DNA of 57,456 nt from Guyanagaster necrorhizus. Taxonomy: Eukaryota; Basidiomycota; Agaricomycetes; Agaricales; Physalacriaceae. A model generated the notes under the pieces. It made no database searches. It worked only from the letters and a program-made list of their open reading frames with translations, and had not been told where the DNA came from. Location: assembly GCF_019112545.1 (NCBI RefSeq), contig NW_025064890.1:458182-515637 (forward strand), written 5' to 3'. This document shows positions 8,763 through 20,735 of this stretch, in pieces; position 1 is the stretch's first letter; every line of letters starts with the position of its first letter. Both the position numbers and the translations under genes were made by a program.

Positions 8763-10230
8763 ATGTCCACCACATTTACTCAACTCACAGAAGCTGATCT
8801 CAAACAAATCCAGCCTACCTGTCACAATATGTTTTCTATGGAAGACCTCCCATCATCCACCTCAAAGGAACAACCAGATCTTTTTGGATCAGCCTCCAGT
8901 GGAGGACAACCTTTCTATAGAGAAATCTACACTCACTCTAGCTTCACTGTCTGCTAACCTAGTTATAACAATTCCTCTAACTCTTTTGATGCCACCAGCA
9001 TCCCAACCAATGGAGTCTAATGGGCCAGCCTGATGTACAGTGCCTGAACTGACACTTTGACAGACCCCTTATCTCTGGGCAATATACATGGGAATTTGGA
9101 CAGTTCAGACTTGGTGAGCAGAAATGAAGACACTCCTACTCATACTCTCATCTGATGGCAACCAGGTGATAACCCACTAAACTCTTTTCCAGGAGATCCA
9201 GGAGATCCAGGTGGATCAGAAGGTCCAGATGGTCCCAATGGCCCCAGCAGCTCTAATGGCTCTGCAGGAAACAACAACCCAAACCAGCAGGATATGTTTC
9301 TAGAATTCATGAACCTGTTATGAGGAGTCTCTGCTTCTCTCAATAACCCTAAACCTATCACCATTCACACCAAAGTCAAGAAACTGGAATCATTCAATGG
9401 CTCTGACTCTTGCAAACTGAAGGCCTTCATCATCTCCCTTCAGTTGAACTTCAATGATAGACCTACCACATTCACAATGGACACTAGCAAGATCAACTAT
9501 GCTATTTCCTTCCTGGCTGGCACTGCACTTAACTGGTTCAAACCAGACATTCTCAACCCAAATCTGCATAATCCATTAGCCTGGCAATTCTCTTATGCAG
9601 CTTTCTTAGATGAGCTTCATAGCAACTTCAGCCTCTTTGATGTCATCAAAGATGCTGAAGATGTATTAGAACACCTTTGAATACATGATAGAGATCAGAT
9701 CATGAAGTATATAGTCTAATTCAATCAGTATGCATCAGAAATTGGGTATAGAGATAACTCCCTCTGCCATGCCTTTTACTGCAGCCTCTGCACCTGTATC
9801 AAGGATGACATAGCACACCATATAAAGCCAAACAACCTTCATAATATGTGCTTCCTTGCCTAAGAACTTGATGCTCACTACTAGATCCAGAAGACCAAAA
9901 TTGCCCATGAAAACTGGGACAATAAGGCCTCCAATCAATCCTCTAACCTCAAACCCAAAGGGTCCAACTCTTCTTTCTTAGACTCCAGCTCCACACCAAA
10001 ATCTATCACCTCTAAGCCCTATGCCAATAAGCTAAGCAAAGATAGCCATCTTATTCAGAAAGAAAAAGACCACCAGCACCAGAACAATCTTTGCATATTC
10101 TGTGGAGCCAAACACAAGACTGAGGACTGCAACAAGCAGAAGGCAGTGGCCTCCACCAAGGGTTGTGCAGCTGAAGTCAACACTGCTCCTGAGAAACTGG
10201 CCCCAACAGAGTCAGAAAACTAGGAAGCAA
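8763..10230 (+). pseudogene. A2 gag with collagen-like linker and short zinc knuckle
   Basis: Starts at ATG 8763 (MSTTFTQLTEADL); first stop at 8955. Reading on through stops gives a Gly-x-x linker (about 9178-9245: GDP GDP ... GPD GPN GPS), a capsid-like region (about 9370-9680, with LNFNDRPTTF and FLAGTALNWF), and a zinc knuckle at 10092-10130, CIFCGAKHKTEDC. The knuckle spacing is C-x2-C-x3-H-x4-C, one residue shorter than the usual retroviral C-x2-C-x4-H-x4-C. Gag packages the RNA in the particle. Confidence 0.8.
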
Positions 10231-10389
10231 CTCTGTTCTCTCCATGTGAGTTCAGGGTTGCATTGACTCTATTTGCACACTGGAGGTCATCACTCTCAAT
10301 GCAACATCCCTTTCCAATCACTCCTTCCACATTCCCCTCTCAGCAGAATTACTGACTACTATAGAACCTGACAGTTCCCTAACTTATAT

Positions 10390-10690
10390 CATTCTGTGTT
10401 TTCTTGCCCTTATTGATTCTGATTCTAGCCACTGCTTTGTTGACACTAAGTACATAGCTGCCAATGATATCCCTGTTGAAACTATCTCCAGTGTGCAACT
10501 CTGATTATTTGATGGTTCTGTCAGAAACTGCATATCTCAAACTGCAACTATTCTTATCCATTTCCCTTCCAGAGACACCTTCCCTATTGACTTCTATGTC
10601 ACTCATCTGGATTCATCTTGCAATCTTGTCCTAGGATACAACTGGCTCTCCCACTACAATCCACTAATTGACTAGGCTGAGAACAGTATC
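10390..10690 (+). pseudogene. A2 protease domain
   Basis: The retropepsin core LIDSDSSHCFVDTKY lies near 10409-10450; families of this type usually read DSG or DTG, so the third position is altered. A downstream LVLGYNWLSHYNPLID segment (about 10627-10670) is the usual second half of the domain. Stops interrupt it, including one in the VQL-LFDGS region. Confidence 0.75.
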
Positions 10691-10732
10691 ACTTTCTGCT
10701 TAAGCTACCAGAATTCCATTCCAACCCATTCC

Positions 10733-11999
10733 ATGGCCTCAACCACATCTCTGGGACTTCTGTGCCCACAGGACAACAGTCCACCCCTCTCTGAGCCTTC
10801 CAGCTCAATCCTGGGACTTCTGTGCCCACCAGACTCAATCAGTCCAACCTCTAGGGCTTCACCTCATTCCAAATCCACTCCAGATAGCTGGCAGACTCTA
10901 TTCCCATACAAACCCATCTATTTCTACCCTCCCTCAGAGTCTTTTACTATAAAAGCACATCCAAAGATCTCTATTATATCTGCTGCCACATTTGTCCAAG
11001 CCAGTGCAGAACAAGGCACTCAGCAGTTTATACTGCAGCCTTCCTTGCCTAATATTAGAGCTAGGGCCACATCTATGGAACCAGCAGATCTTTCATTAGT
11101 GCCAGTAGAGTACCATGATTTTGCAGATGTCTTCAGTGATACCCTCTCTAAAAACTACCTGAACACAGGCTGTATGACCTCAAAATCAACCTTGAGGAAG
11201 GAACATCTCCACTGCTTAGACCCATTTATTCTCTCTCAGAATCTGAACTCAAGGCCCTACAAGAGTTTATTGATGATAATCTGCATAATGGGTTTATTAC
11301 TCTATCCTGCTCTCCACATGGAGCTCTGGTTCTATTTGTCAAAAAGAAGACTGATGAACTCCAACTTTGCATTGACTACTGTGGCCTAAACAAAATCTCC
11401 AAGAAGGATCACTACCCTCTTCCCCTCATTTCTGATCTCCTCAGCTCTGCTCACTCTGTATGCATCTACACCAAGCTTGATCTTTAGCATGCCTACCATC
11501 TCATTCACATAGCTAAAGGGAATGAATGGAAAACAGCCTTTTGGACCTGTTATGGTTCCTTTGAATAGTATGTCATGTCTTTTGGCCTCACAAATGCTTC
11601 AGCAGCATTCCAATGATTTGTGAATAATATATTCTCTGACATGCTTGACATATCAGTAGTAGTCTACCTCAACAACATCCTCATATATTCTAATAACCCA
11701 AAAGATCACCAGAAACATGTTTGTGAGATTCTATACAGACTTAGAGCTAATGGACTCTACTGTAAAGGTTCTAAATGCAAATTCAACTGAGACTCTATGG
11801 AGTACCTAGGCTACATCCTATCATCTGAAGGACTTCACATGTCTGAAGAAAAAGTCAAAGCCATTGTTGACTGGCCAGTGCCACAAAAAGTCAAGAATAT
11901 TCAATCCTTTCTTGGCTTCGCTAACTTCTACTATTGCTTCATACATGGATCTAGCAACATCATTATTCCACTTATATGACTCATCTGCAAGAGAACTCC
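10733..11999 (+). pseudogene. A2 protease-RT linker and reverse transcriptase
   Basis: A Pro/Ser-rich linker with two LGLLCP repeats (open to about 11145) leads into VPVEYHDFADVFSDTL, the usual entry to RT. One base is missing relative to A3 near 11145, which shifts the frame. RT then reads LYDLKINLEEGTS, FVKKKTDELQLCIDY and ends with [14 protein letters not shown] (about 11890-11930). The catalytic YLDD box is YLNN (about 11668-11680), so both metal-binding aspartates are lost; A3 keeps YLDD. Confidence 0.85.
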
Positions 12000-12019
12000 A
12001 TGGAAATTTGATGACAAAT

Positions 12020-12430
12020 ACTTAGCTGTCTTCAATAATTTGAAACAGGCCTTTACACATGCTTCCATCCTTACTCACTGGATCTCCAATCAAAAGATAG
12101 TGGTGGAAACTGATGTCTCTGATTATGCCATTGCAGCTATCCTCTCCATCTACCTTGAAGATGGCAAAATTCACCTGATTGCATTCCACTCCTGAAGCCT
12201 CCACAATGCTGAACTCAACTATGACACTCATGACAAAGAGCTCCTGGCCATTATTGAAGCTTTAAACATTGATGGCACTACTTTGAAGGCTCTATGAACT
12301 CTATCAATGTCATAATAGATCACAAGAACCTTAAATACTTTGCCACCACTAAGATTCTAATCTATCAACAAGTCTGCTGGTCTGAATACCTATCTCAGTT
12401 CAACCTAGTAATCTGGTTCTGATCTGGAAA
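12020..12430 (+). pseudogene. A2 RNase H
   Basis: Begins after the RT thumb with FDDKYLAVFNNLKQAFTHA, followed by VVETDVSDYAIAAILS (catalytic Asp present, about 12102-12150) and LNYDTHDKELLAIIEAL (about 12212-12265). Decayed by stops and a deletion after 12265. It removes the RNA strand during reverse transcription. Confidence 0.8.
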
Positions 12431-12699
12431 CCTTGGTGGGAAACCAGATGCACTTACTAGATGATGGGATATCTATCCTAAAGAGAGGGATAGTCAATAT
12501 GCTCAAGTCAATCCCCACAATTTTTGACCAGTGTTCACTCAAGAACAACTTTCCATGTCACTCTATGCTACCTATCTTGATGGCCCTACTCTCTGAGCCA
12601 GTGCCATCATGGACATTGACAAGCTCCATATTGATATCAAATAAGTACAATCTTCTGACTCTACATCCTCTGATGGTCTTCAGCAGGCTAAGGCCACTT

Positions 12700-13982
12700 C
12701 AGAATCCTTTCCCTCTCAGTGGTCCATTGATGAATCAGACATCCTCTGCTTTGAAGGCCATATCTATGTCCTGGAGTCTGGAGATCTCTATCTCTGTATA
12801 CTACAGAACAATCATGACCATATCTTGGCAGGCTATTTTAGTCAAAACCAGACATTAGAGCTTGTCCAGTGGAATTACACCTGGCTAAAGATGTGTGAAT
12901 ATATTTGACACTATGTTAAGTCCTGCACAGTTTGTGGATACAACAAGGCACCTAGACACTGCCTCTATAGGTTATTCAAACCTCTATCCATCCCCAAATG
13001 GCCATAGGATTCTATTTCCATAGATTTACTGCCATCTTAGTAATCATAGACCAAGCTAGCAAGCAAGCCATCTTCATCCCCACTCACAACATCATTAACT
13101 CTATAGAGCTCACTCAACTGTTCCTTATTTATATTTTCTCCAAACATGAGATATCCAGTCATATCACTTTAGATCATAGCTCTAAATTTGTTTTTCAATT
13201 TACTTGTGTCTTAGCTATAGCTCTTGACATAAAACTCCACCTTACTTCTGGGTACTATCTGGAGGCTGATAAACAAACCAAACAGACAAACCAAACTCTG
13301 GAACAGTACATCTATATCTACTGCTCCTACTAACAGGACAACTGAGACACCCTCCTACCCATTGCTAAGTTTGCTTATAACAATGCCCCTAACACATCCA
13401 CTGGAATCTCCTCATTTTTTGCTAACAAAGGTTACCACCCTAACATCACCATTCACTCTAAAAGGGACATTGCCTCTGCTCAGGCTTGAGACTTTGCAGT
13501 CAACCTTAATGAGCTCCATCAATTACTGAAAGATGAAATTTCCAAAGCTCAGTCCCATTACAAGGCCCAAGCAGATAAGCATCAGATTCCAGCATCTCTG
13601 TTCACAGTAGGTGACAAGATCTATCTCAGTGCTAAATATATCAAAACCACCTGCCCAACCAGAAAATTCTCAGAGAAATATCTTGGTTCCTTTGAAATCA
13701 TAGCCTGACCTGGCTCCCACTCCTTCACTCTGAGGCTTCCACCAGATTTCTGGTCCATTCACCCCATCTTCCATGTGTCACAATTGAAACCTATAGAAGA
13801 AAACACCATTCCTAACAAAATCCAACCACTGCCACTTCCAGTCAAAGTCAACAGAGAAGAACATTTCAAAATAGCCCAAATCCTTGACTTTAAACTTGAC
13901 TACTGGTTCTGCTGCCTACTGCTGTACAAGATCCAGTGGCTAGGCTATGAAGGTACTAATAAAGAGTTTGCTTGGTTACTAG
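12700..13982 (+). pseudogene. A2 integrase and start of chromodomain
   Basis: Aligned with A1 1-1550. About 30 bases around the first catalytic Asp are deleted (near 13020), the second Asp remains (HITLDHSSKF), and the Glu is Lys (DKQTKQTNQ). The GPY/F-like region (about 13600-13810) and the first half of the chromodomain follow. The reading is cut at 13982 by C2 and resumes at 15792 with the last chromodomain helix. Confidence 0.88.
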
Positions 13983-15787
13983 TGAAGAGGATCTGAGTGT
14001 GCACAAGGTGAAAATGGATACAGCAGAGCATTATCCACTGACCACACTTACACCAACACACACACAAAACTCTTAGTTCATAAGGGGATTATAATGTGAT
14101 AAAAGTAGCAATCAACAAATATAATTGTCTTCTTTAATGAGATCACAGTGTGCAAACAGTAATAGCATGCTTACAACAGTCTGAGGTCTCTTTAAGTCTC
14201 AAAGCTTTTTGTTTTATCAAAACAAGAGGTGGCAACAGGTGTTGCTGGGCCTCAAGACAAAGGGTACTGCAACTCAATATAATATGTCAAAACACTCCTT
14301 TAAAACTCTCAAATGGTCCCAAGCACAGCTCAGATCAACTCAAATCCCTAACACACACAATACAGGACTCAAAGCTTCATGCTCTAAGCAAAAGAAACCA
14401 GTCACAAACCTGTCTACAAGTGCCAAAGAGCACAGATCTCTGTCTATAGGTTTCCAAACTGATCATAGACTTACAGGATTTAAATCTATGCAATCCAGAG
14501 ATACAAAACACAATAAAACACCATCTGACAGACCAAAGGGTTTGAACCTCTGCCAATCTGTGGAAATAACACAAAATCACACACTAATCAAGCCAAAGGG
14601 TTTGAACCTCTGCCACCTGTAGCACTGCATGTCACAAATACCTCAAAAACTCAAGATGATGTCCTTCAGATATCACTCTCTTATTCTCAGATTAGAGCAC
14701 AATCCAAAACCTCTTATCAAACTGGGCTCAAGTCCTTCATGAGCTTCAATACCTCACTTAGTTCTTACAGTGCTCTTAATAATATCAATAATCAGTTTAT
14801 TCTCTTGCCCAAGTTACTAACACAAATCCAGAGCTAGAGTGCAAGGCTTTCTGTGCCCAATATACTACAACTGTGGGAGGTCAGAAACTTGTCCTCTACT
14901 CATACAATACTGTATTTAAATGCTGTACTATGATACTTACTAATACAATCCTACTATGGTATCCTCAAAGCACAAGACTCTATGTCAGATCCTGTGAGTA
15001 TTATTTGTGTGCATATCATAGTCACCATGCTTATTCTCTTCTGGGCAATGACTGTGCCCACTGTTCCTTTGCTAGCTGACATTGGCTAGCTGGCCTCACC
15101 AGGTCTGCTTGCTTTCTTATTTTCCTGGTGATATCTCTGACAGCAGTAAACTGTTTCAGACCCCTGGGGTTATCTCTCATGCCAGGAGTCAGCCACAATG
15201 GCTATATTCTGCCTCTCTGTGTCCAGCCAGTCATTCCATCTGACTCACCAAAGGTGCCATTTCTCAGTATGATGCAGAGTCCCTCACTGTGTTATACATG
15301 CTAAAGCACTGTAAGTATGTGTGCTATTCATTCCTGGAGTAATATTCCTCTACTTATTACTTTGTTGTCATCATTCTATTTTGCTGTTCAGCATCCAGTT
15401 AATCAGATACCTTTCCTTGGGTCTCAGTTCTCTGTTCTAAAGCATGTTCCATCAGTGCATCAATAACTATGCATCTTTGATCAATATGATCAGAATTGCT
15501 GATCATATTTTGATTGTAGTCTTTTTATTTTTAGCATGTCCTCTCATAATAGTATTGGCACATTTAGGGCTAAGTGCTGGGACCTCACATGCAGCCTAAT
15601 CCCTCTGGTATTAGTCTGTTACTAGATCATGCACTCTGCTTATTGTTACTTCAGTTTAATATTATGATAGCTAGGTTTCTGTGTGCTTTAGTCCTATTTT
15701 CTATTACATGCTTACTAGACTGGAATGCAGTCTATGTATTCGCAATTTTTGCAATTTTACATGCCTGAACATGGAGAGGGTGTGTCA
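13983..15787 (+). mobile_element. C2: 1.8-kb non-coding repeat in the A2 chromodomain
   Basis: Starts TGAAGAGG and ends GTGTCA. Flanks CTAG (13979-13982) and CCAG (15788-15791) are probably a decayed 4-bp target duplication (A1 has CTGG there). It has no recognisable protein. A TATTTAAA at about 14909 and the TG...CA ends suggest a long solo LTR. It contains a 60-bp-period tandem duplication (14533 and 14593) absent from C1, and a perfect 11-bp hairpin at 15483-15509. Confidence 0.65.
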
Positions 15788-15791
15788 CCAG

Positions 15792-15900
15792 CCTCTGAGT
15801 TCTCCACTGACAAATTCATTAAAGACTTCCACCATTGATACCCAGGCAAACCAGAACCCTTGTCCAAAGTCATTCAAACATCTCATTTCTAATACAATGT
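15792..15900 (+). pseudogene. A2 chromodomain end, downstream of C2
   Basis: Reads SEFSTDKFIKDFHH and then PGKPEP after a TGA, matching A1 1558-1625 (SEFSADEFIEEFHH, PGKPGP). This proves that C2 split a single chromodomain. Confidence 0.85.
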
Positions 15901-16069
15901 TACTCTGGACACCACTAGCACCCCATTTTACTATTTCAATTCTAACCACTAATTACTACCATTCAATCACTCTTTTTACACTTTCCAAGTCAAAAATCTT
16001 GCATTTACATTTTTGCCCACTACCAACATCTGATGCCTTTTTCTATATACAGTTCATACAAAATATTTT

Positions 16070-17386
16070 TTACAAAGAAGTGGAATCTGATGAGCCTACA
16101 CTAGAACCTGAACTCTCCCTCCACTCCTTTAACTCCTCTATGTCCTTATCCAGTCTCTTCAACATCACCTCCCAAAGATTCTTCATCTTCTGATTCCTCT
16201 CATCCTTAAAGATTAGTTGGGCCTTCTTCCAGGCCTCTACCTCGGACTCTGAAAACAGCTCTGAAGGAGATGATATATCATTGGAACCATAGTCATCTTG
16301 AAAACCTACTACAGTACCATGAACATCTGCTACCTCATCCACCAACTCATCCACATGGTGCATCAACTTGCATATCAATTTTGAAAGTTGGTGGAGACCA
16401 GTAGAGACCTCCATGCTACTAATCATCTTGCTTGCAGTGACACTCCAGTTGAACAAACAGGCAGTCTTCTTAATCTTGCAATATGCACAAGTCTGCTCAT
16501 GCCCAGCACCTTCAGTGGCCAGGCATGCATAACAACAGGCATCATCTTGGTGACAGTGCATATAGCTTTCTGAGAATAAAGGCTAAGTCAAACCATGCAA
16601 GAAAACCAAGACACTTACTTTCACTATCTAACAACTCTTCACCTTCTGCTGGCCCCACCACTTCCAACTTCATCCACTTCTTAGAACTAGCAACCACCTC
16701 TGCTCCACTGCTATCTGCTAGGCTCTTTGACCTGAACTTGTGTTTATGGCCCTTCCCTGCTGGACCTGCCATCTTTCTCTTCCTCTCTTGCACTCTCTTT
16801 CTTCTCTTTCTGACTCATCATCCTTCTTGATCTTCTTACCTTGCTCACTATCAGACTCCAGAGGCATATAGCCAGTCACCTTCTTGAAGCAAAGACTGGA
16901 GCCAGGACCAAACTATTCTACCAGCACTTGATACAGCCAAAAATCAACAGCCTCCACAGGGGTCATCTGCAACCCATCCTCTATAACCATTCTCTCCTGC
17001 CTTACCTCCAAGACTGAAGCCCTCACCATGGCCTCTGCAGCCTCTCTCTCCTCAGCCTCCCTCTAGGCCACCTCTCTCAATGTCTCCTCTATCTCCTTAG
17101 CCCACCTCTCTGCAGCCTGTCAGACCTTCTCTCTCTTTCTCTCCAATTCCTCCTTCTGCTCCCTTTTCTGCACCTCTTGGGCTACACAGTCCACTCAGAC
17201 CTTTTTCTCTCACTCCCACTTCTCTTACCATTCCAAATAGCTCTCCACAGCCTCTGCATATTCTTTCTCTATGATCTACCATTCTAGACAAAATAATTCC
17301 TTGGCCTCTTCAGGGCTATTGGAGGTGGGTTCTCTCACCAAAGGCTCAGGAGTATGTGAGCAATGATATGCAGTGGGAGGTGACAT
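16070..17386 (-). pseudogene. A2 antisense coiled-coil/Zn2Cys6-like gene, decayed
   Basis: Same position and layout as the A1 antisense gene, from ATG 17386 to TAG 16070-16072. The 49-nt intron is kept exactly in length (16618-16570, GTAAGT...CTCAG). Exon 2 has five of the six cysteines; the first is Tyr. The C-terminal exon (ISSMEVSTGLHQLSKL to SDSTSL) is open, while exon 1 carries stops, one at VLVE-FGPG, and frame breaks. Confidence 0.8.
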
Positions 17387-17516
17387 AGTTAGGGCAATGG
17401 TGGTGGTATCTGACCAAGTTGCAAAAAAATTCCACAGCCACCAACAATCTTTTATATGGATCCACTGGCCATTGGGATCTGTGCTCTTGAGGGCAAGAAT
17501 GCTAATGGAGGGATAC

Positions 17517-18012
17517 TGTTACATGCATGCCACTGGCCTTCATATCACCTCAACCAATCATGAATGCAATCATGGAAACCCACTGGACTCCAGCCACTCT
17601 CCATTACCTATTAATTTTATTTTCACCATTATTATTTCACATCTATATTTCACATTGTAATATCTAGATCCTGAACTTGGTAGCAAATATTGACATCAGA
17701 ATCCAATGGAACCTGACTCAGAATTAGCTACCATTAGTATATGAAGCCATGTATAACTATTGTAACTACTCAGTTTGAGTATCAACTTGGATAGCCATTC
17801 ACATGTCATGCTCACTTCAACTCCCCTCTACATCATCTGATGGACTCCACTCTGAAGAATACCCTTCACTCTGCAAACAAAACTCCATTCTGTCCATCCA
17901 AATCCTTGGGCCTGACTCAAGGAGAACATTGCCAATAGCTTCATTAATGCCCATGCACTCTGCCAGTCTCCACATGTGTGCTCAAGCCCAGCTGATTAGC
18001 ATGTTTCTAACA
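17517..18012 (+). repeat. 3' LTR of A2 (496 bp)
   Basis: Same length as its 5' partner, preceded by the decayed purine tract AATGGAGGGAT (17504-17514) and followed by the AATAC target duplication (18013-18017). Confidence 0.95.
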
Positions 18013-18017
18013 AATAC

Positions 18018-19000
18018 TTAGTGCCCTGGAGCTTGTCCATTAATTCTGAGATCAGAGAGAGGGGATAACAGTTTTTAATCATCATCTCATTAAGTTTTCA
18101 GTAATCCTAGACTGATTGAAGCTTGCTGTCCTTCTTTTTGATAAAAAAGAATGGTAAAGCCATAGGGGACTTTGATGGTCAGATCCTTTCACTAGACAAA
18201 TTCTTGTTGAGGAATTTGTTGAGCTCTTGCTGCTCATTATGTTCAAGAGGGTAAGTCTTGCAGTCAAAGTTGACATTCATATTGGGGATCAATTCAATGA
18301 TATGATCCCATAGTTTTAGTTTGGGAAGTTCATTAAAACTTTCCTTATCAAACAAGTCCTTGAAGTCTCATGCCTATTCAAGCACCATCTTCTTGAACAT
18401 CTTTTCCTCCTTCTGCTCATTAGCTTTGGTGGCAAGGTTGTTGGTATGATATACTGCTTGAATATGTATTTCATGCTGAAGATCAATAGTGAGGATGGTC
18501 TCTCTATTCTCTATCTCCTTATCTCATCAGTCTTTAGAATCTTTGTCTGGTAATTTGAATGGAAGTTTATGGCACTTGCAGCAGACAAAGGTTATTTTTT
18601 TGGTCTTCTAGTTGATCAGCAGATTGTATCTGATCAGCCAGTCATAACTGAGAAAGACTTTCTTAGTTTCTAAGTCAGTTATCATGAGGTTGATCCTCTT
18701 GGAATAATCCTCAATCATCAGATGAAGCTTGACAAACTCTATGATTGACTCAGCTTGGTTTTTAGTGCTATCAGCATTATAAACTGAGATTGGAATAGCT
18801 GTTGCCTGAGTGGAAAGTCCATACTTGTTGATGAAAGCTCAGTTGATGGAGCTGCCAGTGCAGCCACTATTGACTAGAGCTGTCACAGCATGTATAGATT
18901 GAGATGTGAGAGTCTTGATCTGAGCTTTAGTGAGTAGATCCTGGCCTGGAGTCTTGGACTATTGAATGAATTTTCATGGCCTCTGGAGTTCATCAAGCTA
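18018..19000 (-). pseudogene. B2 RT start and protease (minus strand)
   Basis: Continues the B2 pol interrupted by A2. Read leftwards on the minus strand from 19000: the aspartic protease region (about 18930-18600, ALVNSGCTGSSIN-like, the catalytic Asp replaced by Asn), the linker, then the RT N-terminus ending at 18018. Broken by many stops. Confidence 0.75.
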
Positions 19001-20735
19001 TTCTAGAGCTCAACAACATTTGGCCTTTCTCATTTCACTGATTATATTGTCAATGACCTCCTCAACTCAAGTTTTATGAATCCAATTCCTGAGTACAGCT
19101 CTGGCTGCTGTCTCACTTTTTGTATTTTTGATAGTTTGCTAAGTCCATTTGGTATTGAATAGTTTTAACCAGCCAATAGGGCTCTCTGCCTCTGTTCAGC
19201 CCTCAGGCAGTTGAGTTTTCTTTTCTGGCAATTCTTTGGTGTATAGAGTGGATAACTGGGATATATTCAAATATGTAGATAGTTTAGGCATAGAAGTGAC
19301 TACAGAAATATTATTAGTCTGACTAGTGGCTATAGTTCACACACTATGAAGTCCTTTAGCCAACTCAGTGGAATCACTCACTGGCTGGCCCTATCTTTTA
19401 CCTCTTCCACCTTTGTCTTCATGCCAAATTCTTTTTCTTTCTTTTGAAGTTTGGTGATTTGTGCCCACATGTCTTCTCAGATTCATTTTTTCTTCAGACA
19501 ATCTTTTGTCATATGGCTCTTTTGTCCACAATTGAAGCATTTGCCTTCCTTTTTCATTTAATCAATATCCATAGGCTTTCCTATTCCTGTGTATATAGTT
19601 CTGATGCCTGTATTTTATGTGCTATAGGTGGAGGCCATTAAGGATCCTGGTGATTTTCTGGCAGTTGTCTCTGACACCTTGGAATTGATCAGAGTTGGCA
19701 GGGTTGATTTCTTGGGGTAATCTTGCAGGGTCAACTGTTCTGCTTTCTGCCTTTGTCACTCCTTGTACATCTTGATGATCTGTTCCTTCCATTCATCATA
19801 CTCTACTAGCATCAAGGCTTTAATGCCAATAGCAGAGATTATCATAATGTATAAGAAGGGGATGCCTCTTTTGAGAGCCTCAACTATCCACCCATCATTT
19901 GCAGTGTCATCTCATATTCTGGCAAGTTTTGCAAGTCATTCTAACTCATCAAAATAGTCCATGGCAGCCTTGTCATCCATCTTGTACTCTTTGATTTTTT
20001 GTTTATGCACCTCTTGTACTGTGAGGTCAATGAACTTGTCATAGAGCATCTGTTTGAATACCAGCCATGAAGGGTATCAGTAATACCTGCAGATAGTAGA
20101 TCAGAAATTAGGTGCAAGCAAGATCCACCAGGTCTTGGCCTTCTCCTTAAGATAAGAGGCAGTGAAGATGACCTGGTTCATGTCTGTTTCAAGGTATCTG
20201 ATGTATACCTTAAAGTATTATTTGCAGTCAACAAGGAACCAGTCAATATCATTGGATGCCTCCTTGAATGGTCAGGGCTTTCAGAGTAGATCTGGTCTGC
20301 ACTGCAATATTGCTGCATTCTCTGATAGTGCTCCTATAGGGTTTGGCCATTCTTTGAATGGTAGATGTCACTATTTGATTGATGGTTTAGAGAAAGAGTG
20401 TAGGGAATTGTCATCTATGACTGGATTTTTCTGAGGTACTGCATCTTTCCACACAATTACTCCATCTCATATTGTGAATCTCAACCAGACTGCTTCCAGA
20501 TTATCCCAGGTTGGTTCCTTCTCTTTTCCACTCCTGGTGGCTTCATCTGGTGGGGGTTGACCAGCCAGTAGTCGACTGCCATTCTTTGTTCAGGGATTTC
20601 AGTAATGGATTGGCTGTGTCTTGGGCCAGATTCAGATATAGGCAAGCTGAGTTGCTAATGACCATGTTGATAGAAGAGAGTATGAATATTGACTTCAGCT
20701 GCTAAAGATTGAAGATGCCAGCCAAGTCTTTATTT
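19000..20735 (-). pseudogene. B2 Gag: capsid and CCHC knuckle (minus strand)
   Basis: The complement of 19498-19539 reads CFNCGQKSHMTKDC, an intact C-x2-C-x4-H-x4-C zinc knuckle. Upstream (20290-19740) lies the capsid-like region with KIKEYKMDDKAA and EWKEQIIKMYKE motifs shared with B1, B3 and B6. Frames are broken by stops. Confidence 0.78.

Larger units (their letters stand above)
8228..18012 (+). mobile_element. A2: full-length family A chromovirus, decayed
   Basis: Two 496-bp LTRs, 5-bp target duplications and the order gag, protease, RT, RNase H, integrase, chromodomain, antisense gene. It is 9785 bp long including the 1805-bp C2 insert in the chromodomain. Coding frames are broken throughout and CpG is almost absent. 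It sits in the RT of B2. Confidence 0.95.

Noticed and set aside
14533..14630. tRNA remnants suggested by GGGTTTGAACCTC (T-arm-like GGTTCGAACC) in C1 and C2
   Set aside because: No D-arm, anticodon stem or acceptor pairing around either copy; only the short palindromic core resembles a T-arm.
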